Of a DNA stretch of 64,000 nt, positions 30,931-38,958 are shown one piece after another (position 1 is the first letter of the stretch; each line of letters opens with the position of its first letter). The DNA is taken from contig NZ_CP114200.1 in assembly GCF_029392895.1 (NCBI RefSeq), positions 6,764,501-6,828,500 of the forward strand, written 5' to 3'. Below the pieces are notes generated by a model that had not been told where the DNA came from, did no database searches, and saw only the letters and a list, made by a program, of their open reading frames with translations. The stretch is from Streptomyces sp. 71268 (lineage in GTDB: Bacteria > Actinomycetota > Actinomycetes > Streptomycetales > Streptomycetaceae). The position numbers were made by a program, and so were the translations under genes.

Positions 30931-30976
30931 CGCGGGCCGTGCCTCCTCGCTCATCCGCGAGGAGGGGCCCCGCGGG
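30931..30976 (+). terminator. Hairpin between sufC and sufS (possible attenuator)
   Basis: CCTCCTCGC (30942-30950) pairs with GCGAGGAGG (30957-30965) around TCATCC. The stem is extended by CGCGGGCC (30931-30938) against GGCCCCGCG further out, with a small bulge. It lies inside an operon, 28 bases before the sufS start, so it may reduce read-through or protect the sufB-C mRNA from degradation. Confidence 0.5.
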
Positions 30977-31003
30977 CCACGCGACGACCGAAAGGGGAGG
31001 GGC

Positions 31004-32260
31004 GTGACACCGCTGCCGGGCCTCCTCGACACCGAGGCGATCCGCAAGGACTTTCCCGTCCTGGACCGTGTGGTCCACGACGGCAAGAGGCTCGTCTACC
31101 TGGACAACGCGGCGACTTCGCAGAAGCCGCGCCAGGTGCTCGACGCCCTCAACGCGTACTACGAGCGGCACAACTCCAACGTGCACCGCGGCGTGCACGT
31201 GCTCGCCGAGGAGGCCACGGCGCTCTACGAGGGCGCCCGTGACAAGGTCGCGGCCTTCATCAACGCGCCCAGCCGCGACGAGGTGATCTTCACCAAGAAC
31301 GCCTCCGAGTCGCTGAACCTCGTGGCGAACATGCTCGGCTGGGCCGACGAGCCCTACCGCGTGGACCACGAGACCGAGATCGTCATCACGGAGATGGAGC
31401 ACCACTCCAACATCGTGCCGTGGCAGCTGCTCTCGCAGCGCACCGGCGCGAAGCTGAAGTGGTTCGGGCTCACCGACGAGGGCCGGCTCGACCTGTCCAA
31501 CCTGGAAGAGATCATCACGCCCAAGACGAAGATCGTCTCGTTCGTGCTGGTCTCCAACATCCTGGGCACCGTCAACCCGGTCGAGGCCATCGTGCGCCGC
31601 GCCCAGGAGGTCGGCGCGCTGGTGCTGGTCGACGCCTCGCAGGCGGCCCCGCACATGGTGCTCGACGTGCAGGCGCTGCAGGCCGACTTCGTCGCCTTCA
31701 CCGGTCACAAGATGTGCGCCCCGACCGGCATCGGCGTCCTGTGGGGCCGCCAGGAACTCCTTGAGGACCTGCCGCCCTTCCTCGGCGGTGGCGAGATGAT
31801 CGAGACCGTCTCGATGCACTCCTCGACGTACGCCCCGGCGCCGCACAAGTTCGAGGCGGGCACGCCGCCGATCGCCCAGGCCGTGGGCCTCGGCGCGGCC
31901 GTGGACTACCTCTCGGCGATCGGCATGGAGCGCATAGAGGCGCACGAGCACGCGATCACCGAGTACGCGGTGCGCCGCTTCCAGGAGGTCCCCGACCTGC
32001 GCATCATCGGCCCGACCACGGCCGAGGACCGGGGCGCGGCGATCTCCTTCACGCTCGGCGACATCCACCCGCACGACGTGGGGCAGGTACTGGACGAGCA
32101 GGGCATCGCGGTGCGCGTCGGACACCACTGCGCGCGCCCGGTCTGCCTGCGGTACGGAATTCCAGCGACCACGCGAGCGTCGTTCTATCTGTACTCCACG
32201 CCGGCCGAGGTCGATGCCCTGGTCGAGGGGCTGGAGCACGTACGGAACTTCTTCGGGTAG
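31004..32260 (+). CDS. sufS: Cysteine desulfurase SufS
   Basis: PLP enzyme that takes sulfur from cysteine and passes it to SufU. The product is 418 residues from GTG 31004 behind GGGGAGGGG. YLDNAATSQKP is the N-terminal group II signature; the PLP Lys is in FTGHKM, with NNVHRGVHVL-type phosphate binding (SNVHRGVHVLAEEA). The catalytic Cys is in RVGHHCARPVCLRYG. The short Cys loop marks the SufS class. sufU follows after 13 bases. Confidence 0.98.
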   Translation: MTPLPGLLDTEAIRKDFPVLDRVVHDGKRLVYLDNAATSQKPRQVLDALNAYYERHNSNVHRGVHVLAEEATALYEGARDKVAAFINAPSRDEVIFTKNASESLNLVANMLGWADEPYRVDHETEIVITEMEHHSNIVPWQLLSQRTGAKLKWFGLTDEGRLDLSNLEEIITPKTKIVSFVLVSNILGTVNPVEAIVRRAQEVGALVLVDASQAAPHMVLDVQALQADFVAFTGHKMCAPTGIGVLWGRQELLEDLPPFLGGGEMIETVSMHSSTYAPAPHKFEAGTPPIAQAVGLGAAVDYLSAIGMERIEAHEHAITEYAVRRFQEVPDLRIIGPTTAEDRGAAISFTLGDIHPHDVGQVLDEQGIAVRVGHHCARPVCLRYGIPATTRASFYLYSTPAEVDALVEGLEHVRNFFG

Positions 32261-32273
32261 GGGCTGCTGACTC

Positions 32274-32738
32274 GTGAAGCTTGATTCGATGTACCAGGAC
32301 GTCATCCTGGACCACTACAAGCACCCGCACGGCCGGGGGCTGCGCGATGGCGACGCCGAAGTGCACCACGTCAACCCGACCTGCGGGGACGAGATCACGC
32401 TCCGCGTGCGGCTGGACGGCGACACCATCGCCGACGTGTCGTACGAGGGGCAGGGCTGCTCCATCAGCCAGGCGAGCGCCTCGGTGCTCAACGAACTGCT
32501 GGTGGGGAAGGAACTCGCCGAGGCCAGCAAGGTCCAGGAGACGTTCCTTGAGCTGATGCAGTCCAAGGGCAGGATCGAGCCGGACGAGGCGATGGAAGAG
32601 ATCCTGGAGGACGCCGTGGCGTTCGCGGGCGTCTCGAAGTACCCGGCACGCGTGAAGTGTGCGCTGCTGAGCTGGATGGCCTGGAAGGACGCCACGGCCC
32701 AGGCACTGGGCGAGGGCACCGGGAGGAAGACCGCATGA
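32274..32738 (+). CDS. sufU: Zinc-dependent sulfurtransferase SufU
   Basis: A 154-residue IscU-like protein from GTG 32274. The ligand residues C37, D39 (PTCGDE), C62 (GQGCSIS) and C129 (VKCALLSW) match the zinc/sulfur-accepting site of Bacillus SufU, and the roughly 20-residue insertion between the second and third Cys that separates SufU from IscU is present. It accepts persulfide from SufS. The 3' end overlaps sufT (ATGA). Confidence 0.97.
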   Translation: MKLDSMYQDVILDHYKHPHGRGLRDGDAEVHHVNPTCGDEITLRVRLDGDTIADVSYEGQGCSISQASASVLNELLVGKELAEASKVQETFLELMQSKGRIEPDEAMEEILEDAVAFAGVSKYPARVKCALLSWMAWKDATAQALGEGTGRKTA

Positions 32739-33070
32739 GCGAGAACGCAACGATCACCAAGCCCGCCAGCGAGGAGGAGGTCCGCGAAGCGCTGTACGAC
32801 GTGGTCGACCCCGAGCTGGGCATCGACGTCGTCAACCTGGGCCTGATCTACGGCATCCACATCGACGACGCCAACATCGCCACCCTCGACATGACCCTGA
32901 CGTCGGCGGCCTGTCCGCTGACCGACGTGATCGAGGACCAGGCGAAGTCGGCCACCGAGGGCATCGTCAACGAGCTGCGCATCAACTGGGTCTGGATGCC
33001 CCCGTGGGGCCCGGACAAGATCACCGACGACGGCCGCGAGCAGCTTCGGGCGCTCGGGTTCAACGTCTGA
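32735..33070 (+). CDS. sufT: Fe-S maturation factor SufT (MIP18/DUF59 family)
   Basis: A 111-residue protein from ATG 32735. DVVDPELGIDVVNLGLIYGI is the MIP18 signature, with the conserved Cys in TSAACPLTDVIEDQ and WMPPWGPDKITDDGREQLRALGF at the end. Family members assist transfer of clusters to target proteins. It is the last gene of sufR-B-D-Rieske-C-S-U-T. The ATG used here removes an alternative upstream extension that would lie inside sufU. Confidence 0.95.
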   Translation: MSENATITKPASEEEVREALYDVVDPELGIDVVNLGLIYGIHIDDANIATLDMTLTSAACPLTDVIEDQAKSATEGIVNELRINWVWMPPWGPDKITDDGREQLRALGFNV

Positions 33071-33193
33071 GCCATCTCGCGCGACCCGGCCCGTGCCCGG
33101 CACCGCCCGCCGGGCGCGGGGCCGATGGCCCGATGGCCGATGGCCGAGCAGGTCACGCGCGGGGGCGACGGACCCGCGACGTGAGTTGATCAC

Positions 33194-33235
33194 CTGACAC
33201 AGCCATGCCCGCCAGGCAGACTGGCGGGCATGGCT
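33194..33235 (+). promoter_or_regulatory. suf terminator hairpin merged with the VOC gene promoter
   Basis: AGCCATGCCCGCCAG (33201-33215) and CTGGCGGGCATGGCT (33221-33235) form a perfect 15-bp stem with a GCAGA loop; the 3' arm holds the VOC start codon (33230-33232). CTGACA (33194-33199) and CAGACT (33217-33222), 17 bases apart, fit a promoter whose RNA would begin at or near that ATG. The hairpin could therefore end suf transcription while not forming in the short VOC mRNA. Confidence 0.55.
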
Positions 33236-33595
33236 GTCTCTCTTTACACCATCGCCGTCGACGCACACGACGTGAAAGCTCTCGCCGACTTCTGGACCCA
33301 GGTCCTGGACTGGCAGATCGTCTACGAGGACCCCGAGGAGATCATCATCGGCGCGGACGCCTCCGCGATGCCCGGCATCGTCTTCCTGCGCGTCCCGGAG
33401 AACAAGACGATCAAGAACCGGCTGCACCTCGACCTGAACCCGGAGGACCAGCAGGCCGAGGTGGACCGCCTGATCGCCCTCGGCGCCCGCCCCGTCGATG
33501 TGGGGCAGGGTCCGGAGGTGACGTGGCGCGTACTGGCCGACCCCGAGGGCAACGAGTTCTGCGTGCTGCGGCCCAAGCAGACGCTGCTGGGCTGA
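33230..33595 (+). CDS. VOC (glyoxalase/bleomycin resistance) superfamily protein
   Basis: A 121-residue protein with one VOC fold. The N-terminal betaalpha unit VSLYTIAVDAHDVKALADFW is followed by RLHLDLNPEDQQAEVDRL and DPEGNEFCVL, the usual metal-site ends (His and Glu). A single VOC domain must dimerise to form an active site. It is separate from the suf operon by the hairpin and probably has its own leaderless promoter. Substrate is unknown; many are small cofactors or toxins. Confidence 0.88.
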   Translation: MAVSLYTIAVDAHDVKALADFWTQVLDWQIVYEDPEEIIIGADASAMPGIVFLRVPENKTIKNRLHLDLNPEDQQAEVDRLIALGARPVDVGQGPEVTWRVLADPEGNEFCVLRPKQTLLG

Positions 33596-33710
33596 GCGCG
33601 CTCTCCCCGGATGTCGGGCCGGCCCGTGCGTTCGGGGCCGGCCCGTTGGCGTGCGGCCGGTGCGCGGCGGGCGACCCGCGTGTGCTGTGCCGCGCGTCAC
33701 ATCGGCCGCG

Positions 33711-33733
33711 TGTCACGAACGGGCCGGCTCGTC
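33711..33733 (+). promoter_or_regulatory. Candidate ECF41-type promoter
   Basis: TGTCACG (33711-33717) and CGTC (33730-33733) resemble the TGTCACA/CGTC pair described for ECF41 sigma factors. The spacer of 12 is shorter than I would expect, so this is tentative. It lies 44 bases before the oxidoreductase that is co-transcribed with the sigma gene. Confidence 0.3.
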
Positions 33734-33776
33734 CCATCCCGTGGTCGTCAGCAGCAGGCGTACGAAGGGCGAGACC

Positions 33777-34982
33777 ATGAGCGCACGGCAGCAGGGCGGT
33801 CCGGCGGGCACGCATCGCGTGGTGGTGTTGGGGGCGGGGTACGCGGGGTTGTCCGCGGCGGTCCAGCTCGCGGCCCGGGTCAGGGGGCGCGCGGGGGTGT
33901 CGGTGACCGTGGTGAACGAGTGGGACCGGTTCACCGAGCGGCTGCGGCTCCACATGACGGCGACCGGCCAGCCGACCGCCGAGCTGGACATCCCCGGGCT
34001 GTTGGAGGGCGCCGGCGCGCGCTTCGTACGCGGCCGGGTGACGGCGTTGGACGCCGAGGCGCGGACCGTCCGGATCGACGACGCCCGCCTCCTGTCGTAC
34101 GACACGCTGGTGTACGCCCTGGGCTCGGTGGCCGACACGGCGACGGTGCCAGGCGCCGGCGATCACGCGTACGCCCTCGACGGCGCGCGGGACGCCGACG
34201 CGCTGGCCGAACGGCTGGCGCGGCTCGCCCGGGGCACGGTGGTGGTCGGCGGCAGCGGGCTGACCGGGGTCGAGGTGGCCGCGGAGATCGCCGAGCGGTA
34301 TCCGGAGCTGGACGTCCTGCTGCTCGGCCGGGACGAACCGGGAGCGTTGCTGGGCCCGCGCGCCCGGGCCCATGTGCGATCGGCGTTCGAGCGGCTGGGC
34401 GTGCGGGTGCGCGGCGGGGTCGAGGCGGTCAAGGTGTTGCCCGACGCCGTCGAGCTGGCGGGCGGCGAGTGGGTCGACGCCGACGTGGTGGTCTGGGCGA
34501 GCGGCACGCGCGCGGCGCCGCTGGCGGCCTCGGCCGGGCTGACGGTGGACGAACGGGGCCGCGTCGTCACCGACGCCGCGCTGCGGTCGGTCTCGCATCC
34601 GAGCGTGTACGCCGTGGGGGACGCCGCCTCGGTCCGGCAGGGCTACGGCGTGCTGCACGGGACCTGTCAGAGCGGCATGCCGACCGGGGTGCACGCGGCG
34701 GTCTCGATCGTCCGCGAGCTGCGGGGCAAGCGGCCCAAGCCGTTCCGCTTCGGTCACTACCACGCCCCCGTGAGCCTGGGGCGGGGCGACGCGGTCGTAC
34801 AGTTCACCCGGCCCGACGCCAGCCCCCGTCGCCTGTGCCTGACCGGCCGCGCGGCCGTCCGGTACAAGGAGGCGGTGACGTCGGCGCCCTGGCCGGTCTT
34901 CGGCCGCACGGCGAAGCTGCCCGCCGCCGGCGCGTTCTGGCCACGCGGCGGTCGCTTCACCAGGGTCCGGGGGCAGCGGTGA
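33777..34982 (+). CDS. FAD-dependent pyridine nucleotide oxidoreductase (type II NADH dehydrogenase-like)
   Basis: 401 residues from ATG 33777. An FAD-binding GxGxxG at the N-terminus (VVVLGAGYAGLSAAV), a second nucleotide-binding motif (VVVGGSGLTGVEVAAEI, about 145-165) and the C-terminal FAD motif SVYAVGDAASV place it with NDH-2-like or ferredoxin-reductase-like enzymes. A C-terminal membrane anchor is not obvious. The stop (TGA 34980-34982) overlaps a possible GTG start of the ECF sigma gene. Pairing of such an oxidoreductase with an ECF41 sigma factor is a known arrangement and suggests a shared role, perhaps in redox or quinone stress. Confidence 0.85.
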   Translation: MSARQQGGPAGTHRVVVLGAGYAGLSAAVQLAARVRGRAGVSVTVVNEWDRFTERLRLHMTATGQPTAELDIPGLLEGAGARFVRGRVTALDAEARTVRIDDARLLSYDTLVYALGSVADTATVPGAGDHAYALDGARDADALAERLARLARGTVVVGGSGLTGVEVAAEIAERYPELDVLLLGRDEPGALLGPRARAHVRSAFERLGVRVRGGVEAVKVLPDAVELAGGEWVDADVVVWASGTRAAPLAASAGLTVDERGRVVTDAALRSVSHPSVYAVGDAASVRQGYGVLHGTCQSGMPTGVHAAVSIVRELRGKRPKPFRFGHYHAPVSLGRGDAVVQFTRPDASPRRLCLTGRAAVRYKEAVTSAPWPVFGRTAKLPAAGAFWPRGGRFTRVRGQR

Positions 34983-35026
34983 GCGAGCGCCTGGGAGCGA
35001 CGACGAGTGGGGGTTCGAGGGTAGCG

Positions 35027-35947
35027 ATGAGTGAGCCGACCGAAGACCGCGACCAGCAGGTCTTCCACCAGCACCGGAAGCTGCTGTTCTCGGTGGCCTA
35101 CCGCCTCCTGGGCAGCGCGGCCGACGCGGAGGACGCCGTCCAGGACGCCTGGCTCAGGTGGTCGGGCGCGGACCGCGCCGAGGTGGCCGACCCCAAGGCG
35201 TATCTGGCGCGGATCGTGACCAACATCGCTCTGGAGCGGCTGCGTTCGGCCCGCCACCAACGCGAGACCTATGTCGGACCCTGGCTGCCGGAACCCATTC
35301 TGACCTGCGGCGACACCGCCGATGTGGTCGCGGATGCCGAGTCGGTCTCGATGGCGATGCTGGTGGTACTGGAGACGCTGAGCCCGCTGGAGCGCGCGGT
35401 GTTCGTGTTGCGGGAGGTCTTCGGCTTCAGCCACGCCGAGATCGCCGAGGTGGTGGAGCGCTCCGAGGTCGCGGTGCGCCAGGCCGCGCATCGGGCCCGC
35501 GAGCACGTGCGGGCCCGGCGGCCCCGCTTCGCCGCCGCACCGGCGCGGCAGCGGGAGGCCACCGAGCGGTTCCTGGCCGCCGCGACCGGTGGGGACGTCA
35601 ACGCGCTGATGGAGCTGTTGTCCCCGGACGTCACGCTGTGGACCGACGGCGGCGGCAAGGTGCGGCAGGCCAGGCGCCCGGTGGTGGGGGCGACGGCGGT
35701 GGCGACCTGGTTCGCGGCGGTCGGCACCACCGCGTACGAGGGGATCGAGCCGGCCGACATGCGCGCCGACCTGGTCGAGCTGAACGGCGGCCCGGGCCTG
35801 GTGTTCCGGGGCGCCGGCCGGGTGATCGCCACGGTCACCTTCGACTTCGACGCCACCGGGCGCGTTCTCGCCATCCACAACGTGGCCAACCCGGACAAGC
35901 TCGGGGCCGTCGCCGTCGGCACCGTGCACGACGTGGGCCCGCGGTAG
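35027..35947 (+). CDS. ECF41-type RNA polymerase sigma factor with SnoaL-like C-terminal domain (SigJ-like)
   Basis: 306 residues from ATG 35027, behind GAGGG; a coupled GTG at 34979 would add 16. Sigma-70 region 2 (about 15-80, RLLGSAADAEDAVQDAWLRW) and region 4 (about 115-165, FGFSHAEIAEVV) are followed by a SnoaL-like domain. The ECF41 signatures WLPEP, DGGGK and NPDKL are all present. In this group the C-terminal domain acts as an internal on/off switch instead of a separate anti-sigma factor. Its usual target is the adjacent oxidoreductase. Confidence 0.92.
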   Translation: MSEPTEDRDQQVFHQHRKLLFSVAYRLLGSAADAEDAVQDAWLRWSGADRAEVADPKAYLARIVTNIALERLRSARHQRETYVGPWLPEPILTCGDTADVVADAESVSMAMLVVLETLSPLERAVFVLREVFGFSHAEIAEVVERSEVAVRQAAHRAREHVRARRPRFAAAPARQREATERFLAAATGGDVNALMELLSPDVTLWTDGGGKVRQARRPVVGATAVATWFAAVGTTAYEGIEPADMRADLVELNGGPGLVFRGAGRVIATVTFDFDATGRVLAIHNVANPDKLGAVAVGTVHDVGPR

Positions 35948-36008
35948 CCCCGGCGGGCCGGCGCTCTGGCGGGCCAGCGCCCGGGCGGGCCGACCGGCCG
36001 CCTCCGCG

Positions 36009-36054
36009 AGGGCACGCGGTGGGCGCGCCTTAGCCAGGGCACGCGGTGGGCGCG
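36009..36054. repeat. 19-bp direct repeat
   Basis: The 19 bases at 36009-36027 recur exactly at 36036-36054, a period of 27. They lie between the convergent ECF sigma gene and the DinB gene and are non-coding. Confidence 0.6.
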
Positions 36055-36085
36055 GACCGCCCGGGCGACGCTCCGGCCGGGCGGC

Positions 36086-36661
36086 TCAGTCGGCGTCTGG
36101 GGCGTCGCCCAGTTGGGCCGTGGTGTTCGCGCCGTCCAGGCACTCCCGGATGATGTCGGCGTGCCCCGCGTGCTGGGCCGTCTCGCGCAGCATGTGCAGC
36201 AGGGCCCGCCGCGCCGTCCAGGTCTCCGGGGCGGCCTCGGGGTCCCACGGGACGGGCGGCAGCGGCACCGCGACGTCCAGGTTCGGCAGGGCGCCGACGG
36301 CCGCGTCCATGGCCCGGGTCGCCGCCGCGTACGCCGCGCGCAGGTCGGCCAGCGTGTCGTCCGCCGTCAGGTGGTACTGGCCCATGTCCCACATGCCGTC
36401 GGGCGTCTCGCCCCGACGCTCGCCGATGAGCTGTGCCCACACCCGCTCGCCCTGGGCGAGGTGCTTGAGGATGCCGCCCAGGGTCAGTTCGCTGGCCGTG
36501 GAGCGGCGCCCGGCCTGTGCGTCGGTGAGCCCCCGCAGCGTGATCAGCAGCGTGGCGCGCTGCTCGGCGAGCGCGTGCAGCAGCGCGTCGCGTTCGGCCT
36601 CGGCGTGCGCGGCGCGCTCCGTGGCGCGGGTCGGCGGCGGGGTGGTGGCTGCGGTGGTCAT
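36086..36661 (-). CDS. DinB superfamily protein (DUF664)
   Basis: 191 residues from ATG 36661, chosen over GTG 36667 because GGAGGA sits 7 bases before the ATG. It is a helical bundle: ALAEQRATLLITLRGLTDAQAGRRSTASELTLGG, then GGILKHLAQGERVWAQ, with the His in LKHLA and HAGHADIIRECLDG at the end as probable metal ligands. Streptomyces members are often thought to be thiol (mycothiol)-dependent transferases; which one this is cannot be seen. The N-terminus is Thr/Pro-rich. It is monocistronic. Confidence 0.85.
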   Translation of the reverse strand: MTTAATTPPPTRATERAAHAEAERDALLHALAEQRATLLITLRGLTDAQAGRRSTASELTLGGILKHLAQGERVWAQLIGERRGETPDGMWDMGQYHLTADDTLADLRAAYAAATRAMDAAVGALPNLDVAVPLPPVPWDPEAAPETWTARRALLHMLRETAQHAGHADIIRECLDGANTTAQLGDAPDAD

Positions 36662-36787
36662 GGGCACGTCCTCCGGTCGGGGGTGGGGCGCCAGGCGCGT
36701 TCCGTGCGGCCCGACGACGCCGACGCTAACCAGCCTTCAGGTCAGCTTCTGTCCGCGAGGAGGAACGGTTCGCGCCGGCTCAGCGGA

Positions 36788-36817
36788 GTTGCGTACGGCC
36801 GTACGCAACGATGTGTA
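36788..36817 (+). promoter_or_regulatory. Perfect 22-bp palindromic operator and promoter of the SMR/TetR pair
   Basis: GTTGCGTACGG (36788-36798) is the exact inverse of CCGTACGCAAC (36799-36809). TTGCGT (36789-36794) inside it and TGTGTA (36812-36817), 17 bases apart, are a plausible promoter, with the SMR ATG only 12 bases downstream. A repressor bound here would cover the -35 and spacer. The TetR gene directly downstream is the obvious ligand-responsive repressor. Confidence 0.7.
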
Positions 36818-36828
36818 CGCTCGTCCGC

Positions 36829-37149
36829 ATGGTGTATCTGACGCTCGCCGGGGCGATCTCGGCGGAGATCGTGGCAACCATCGCCATGAAGTACAGCGAC
36901 GGGTTCAGCAAGCTCTGGCCCTCGCTCGGGACGCTGGCCGGCTATGTGGTGGCGTTCTCGCTGCTCGCGTACACGCTCAAGACCATGCCGGTGGGGACGG
37001 CGTACGCGATCTGGTCCGGGGCGGGGACCGCCGTCGTCGCGCTGATCGGCATTGTCTTCCTCGGGGAGGCGGCGACGGCGGCCCGGATCGGCGGGGTGCT
37101 GCTCGTCATCGCCGGGGTCGTGGTGCTCAACCTGGGGGGCGCGCACTGA
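36829..37149 (+). CDS. Small multidrug resistance (SMR) family efflux protein
   Basis: 106 residues from ATG 36829 with four transmembrane helices. The essential Glu of helix 1 is in GAISAEIVATIAMKYSDGF; helix 2/3 has YTLKTMPVGTAYAIWSGAG with the conserved WxG. It is the EmrE/QacE-type size. The stop and the tetR start share one base (TGATG), so expression is coupled to its probable repressor. Typical substrates of the family are quaternary cations driven by proton exchange; the actual one is unknown. Confidence 0.93.
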   Translation: MVYLTLAGAISAEIVATIAMKYSDGFSKLWPSLGTLAGYVVAFSLLAYTLKTMPVGTAYAIWSGAGTAVVALIGIVFLGEAATAARIGGVLLVIAGVVVLNLGGAH

Positions 37150-37688
37150 TGGCCCGCCGGTACGACCCCGATCGCCGCCAGCGCATCATCGACGCGGCGA
37201 TCCGGGTGGTGGCCGAGCGAGGCATCGAGGCGCTCAGCCACCGCACCGTGGCGGCGGCGGCCGACGTGCCGCTCGGCTCCACCACGTACCACTTCGCGAC
37301 CCTGGACGACCTCCTGGTCGCCGCGCTGCGGCAGGTGTGCGCCGAGCCGGGGATGGCGGTGCCGACCTGGCGGCGGGCCGTCGAGGGGCCGGAGCCGCTG
37401 GCTGACGCCGTCGCCGACCTCCTGCTGGACGCGGCGCGGGACGTCCACGGCGAGGTGCGGCTCGCCTACGAGCTGTACCTGGCGGCGCTGCGGCGCGAGG
37501 CGCTGCGGCCGGTGGCCGCCGAGTGGCTGGAGGCCGTGGTGGCGGTCCTGGTCCGGCGCACCGGGGACGAGGCCAGCGCGCGGGCCCTGCTCGCGCTGGC
37601 GGACGGGCTGATGTTGCAGGTCCTGCTGACCGGGCGGCGACTGGAGCGGGCCGAGGTGCGCGCGGCGCTGGCCCGGGTGGCCGGGTAG
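37149..37688 (+). CDS. TetR family transcriptional regulator
   Basis: 179 residues from ATG 37149. The N-terminal helix-turn-helix is clear (RIIDAAIRVVAERGIEALSHRTVAAAADVPLGSTTYHF pattern, split here as ALSHRTVAAAADVPL and GSTTYHF). The C-terminal part is helical and ligand-binding. Because it is coupled to the SMR gene and a perfect palindrome lies in their shared promoter, I infer that it represses its own operon and is released by a pump substrate. Confidence 0.92.
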   Translation: MARRYDPDRRQRIIDAAIRVVAERGIEALSHRTVAAAADVPLGSTTYHFATLDDLLVAALRQVCAEPGMAVPTWRRAVEGPEPLADAVADLLLDAARDVHGEVRLAYELYLAALRREALRPVAAEWLEAVVAVLVRRTGDEASARALLALADGLMLQVLLTGRRLERAEVRAALARVAG

Positions 37689-37834
37689 CCAGGGGCGTCG
37701 GGGGCGGGGGAGTGTTCGGGGTGGCCGGGCGGTCGGGCCGCCGGTCGGTCGGAGAACCGGCCGGTGGCGGGCGCGGCGGCCCGGGGAGTGGGACCGGTTC
37801 GCCTCGACGGGGCGGCTCCGGTTAGCGTTCGAGC

Positions 37835-38827
37835 ATGACCGAAGCAGCAACTCACCGCACCACCGGCGCCGTCGCCGCCGGGCTCGCCACCCTGAGCGAG
37901 GACGGGACCGTCCTGGACACCTGGTTCCCGGCCCCCGTCCTGTCCGCCGAGCCCGGCCCGGCCGGCACCGAGCGCATCACCGACGACGAGCGGGTCGCCG
38001 AACTCCTCGGCCCCGGGGCGCCCGCCGCGCTCGGCAGCGACCTCCGCCGCGGCGTCGAGGTCGTGGCCGTCCGCACGGTCATCGCCTCGCTCGACGACAA
38101 GCCCCTGGACGCGCACGACGCGTACCTGCGGCTGCACCTGCTCAGCCACCGGCTGGTCCGCCCGCACGGCGTCAGCCTGGACGGCCTCTTCGGCCTCCTG
38201 GCCAACGTCGCCTGGACCTCGCTCGGCCCGGTGCCGGTGGACCAGGTGGAGCGGGCCCGGCTCGCGGCGCGCGCCGAGGGGCTGCACCTCCAGGTGACCA
38301 GCGTGGACAAGTTCCCGCGGATGACCGACTACGTGACGCCCGCCGGGGTCCGGATCGGCGACGCCGACCGGGTGCGGCTCGGCGCCCACCTGGCGGCCGG
38401 CACCACCGTGATGCACGAGGGCTTCGTCAACTTCAACGCGGGCACGCTCGGCACCTCGATGGTCGAGGGGCGCATCAGCGCGGGCGTCGTCGTCGGCGAC
38501 GGCTCCGACATCGGCGGCGGCGCGTCGATCATGGGCACGCTCTCCGGTGGCGGCAAGCAGGTCGTCTCCATCGGCGAGCGCTGCCTGCTGGGCGCGGAGG
38601 CCGGCATCGGCATCGCGCTCGGCGACGACTGCGTGGTGGAGGCCGGCCTCTACATCACCGCGGGCACCCGCGTCACGCTGCCGGACGGCGAGGTCGTGAA
38701 GGCCCTTGAGCTGTCGGGCGTGAGCAACCTGCTCTTCCGGCGCAACTCCACCACCGGACGCGTCGAGGCCCTCCAGCGCTCCGGCTCCTGGGGCGGCCTG
38801 AACGAGGCGCTGCACAGCCACAACTGA
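37835..38827 (+). CDS. dapD: 2,3,4,5-tetrahydropyridine-2,6-dicarboxylate N-succinyltransferase
   Basis: 330 residues from ATG 37835. The protein makes N-succinyl-2-amino-6-oxopimelate in lysine/diaminopimelate synthesis. Left-handed beta-helix hexapeptide repeats run from about residue 175 to 300, including [19 protein letters not shown] and [16 protein letters not shown], as in the actinobacterial long form. A TAGCGT (37823-37828) six bases before the ATG and the absence of a Shine-Dalgarno sequence suggest a leaderless mRNA. It faces the nuclease gene across a strong hairpin. Confidence 0.96.
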   Translation: MTEAATHRTTGAVAAGLATLSEDGTVLDTWFPAPVLSAEPGPAGTERITDDERVAELLGPGAPAALGSDLRRGVEVVAVRTVIASLDDKPLDAHDAYLRLHLLSHRLVRPHGVSLDGLFGLLANVAWTSLGPVPVDQVERARLAARAEGLHLQVTSVDKFPRMTDYVTPAGVRIGDADRVRLGAHLAAGTTVMHEGFVNFNAGTLGTSMVEGRISAGVVVGDGSDIGGGASIMGTLSGGGKQVVSIGERCLLGAEAGIGIALGDDCVVEAGLYITAGTRVTLPDGEVVKALELSGVSNLLFRRNSTTGRVEALQRSGSWGGLNEALHSHN

Positions 38828-38901
38828 CGTCCCCCGGCCCCGGCCGGACGACCGCCCGGCCGCCCCGAGCGCCGCCCGGCCCCCGCCTGGCCGGTAACCC
38901 C

Positions 38902-38941
38902 CTCCGCCCCGCCCCTGCCCGTCGGCAGCGGCGGGGCGGAG
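38902..38941. terminator. Bidirectional terminator between dapD and the nuclease gene
   Basis: CTCCGCCCCGCC (38902-38913) pairs with GGCGGGGCGGAG (38930-38941). Inside, CTGCC pairs with GGCAG around CGTC with a C/C mismatch between, giving 17 pairs. It lies between two converging genes. Confidence 0.75.
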
Positions 38942-38958
38942 CCGTACGGCCACGTTGA

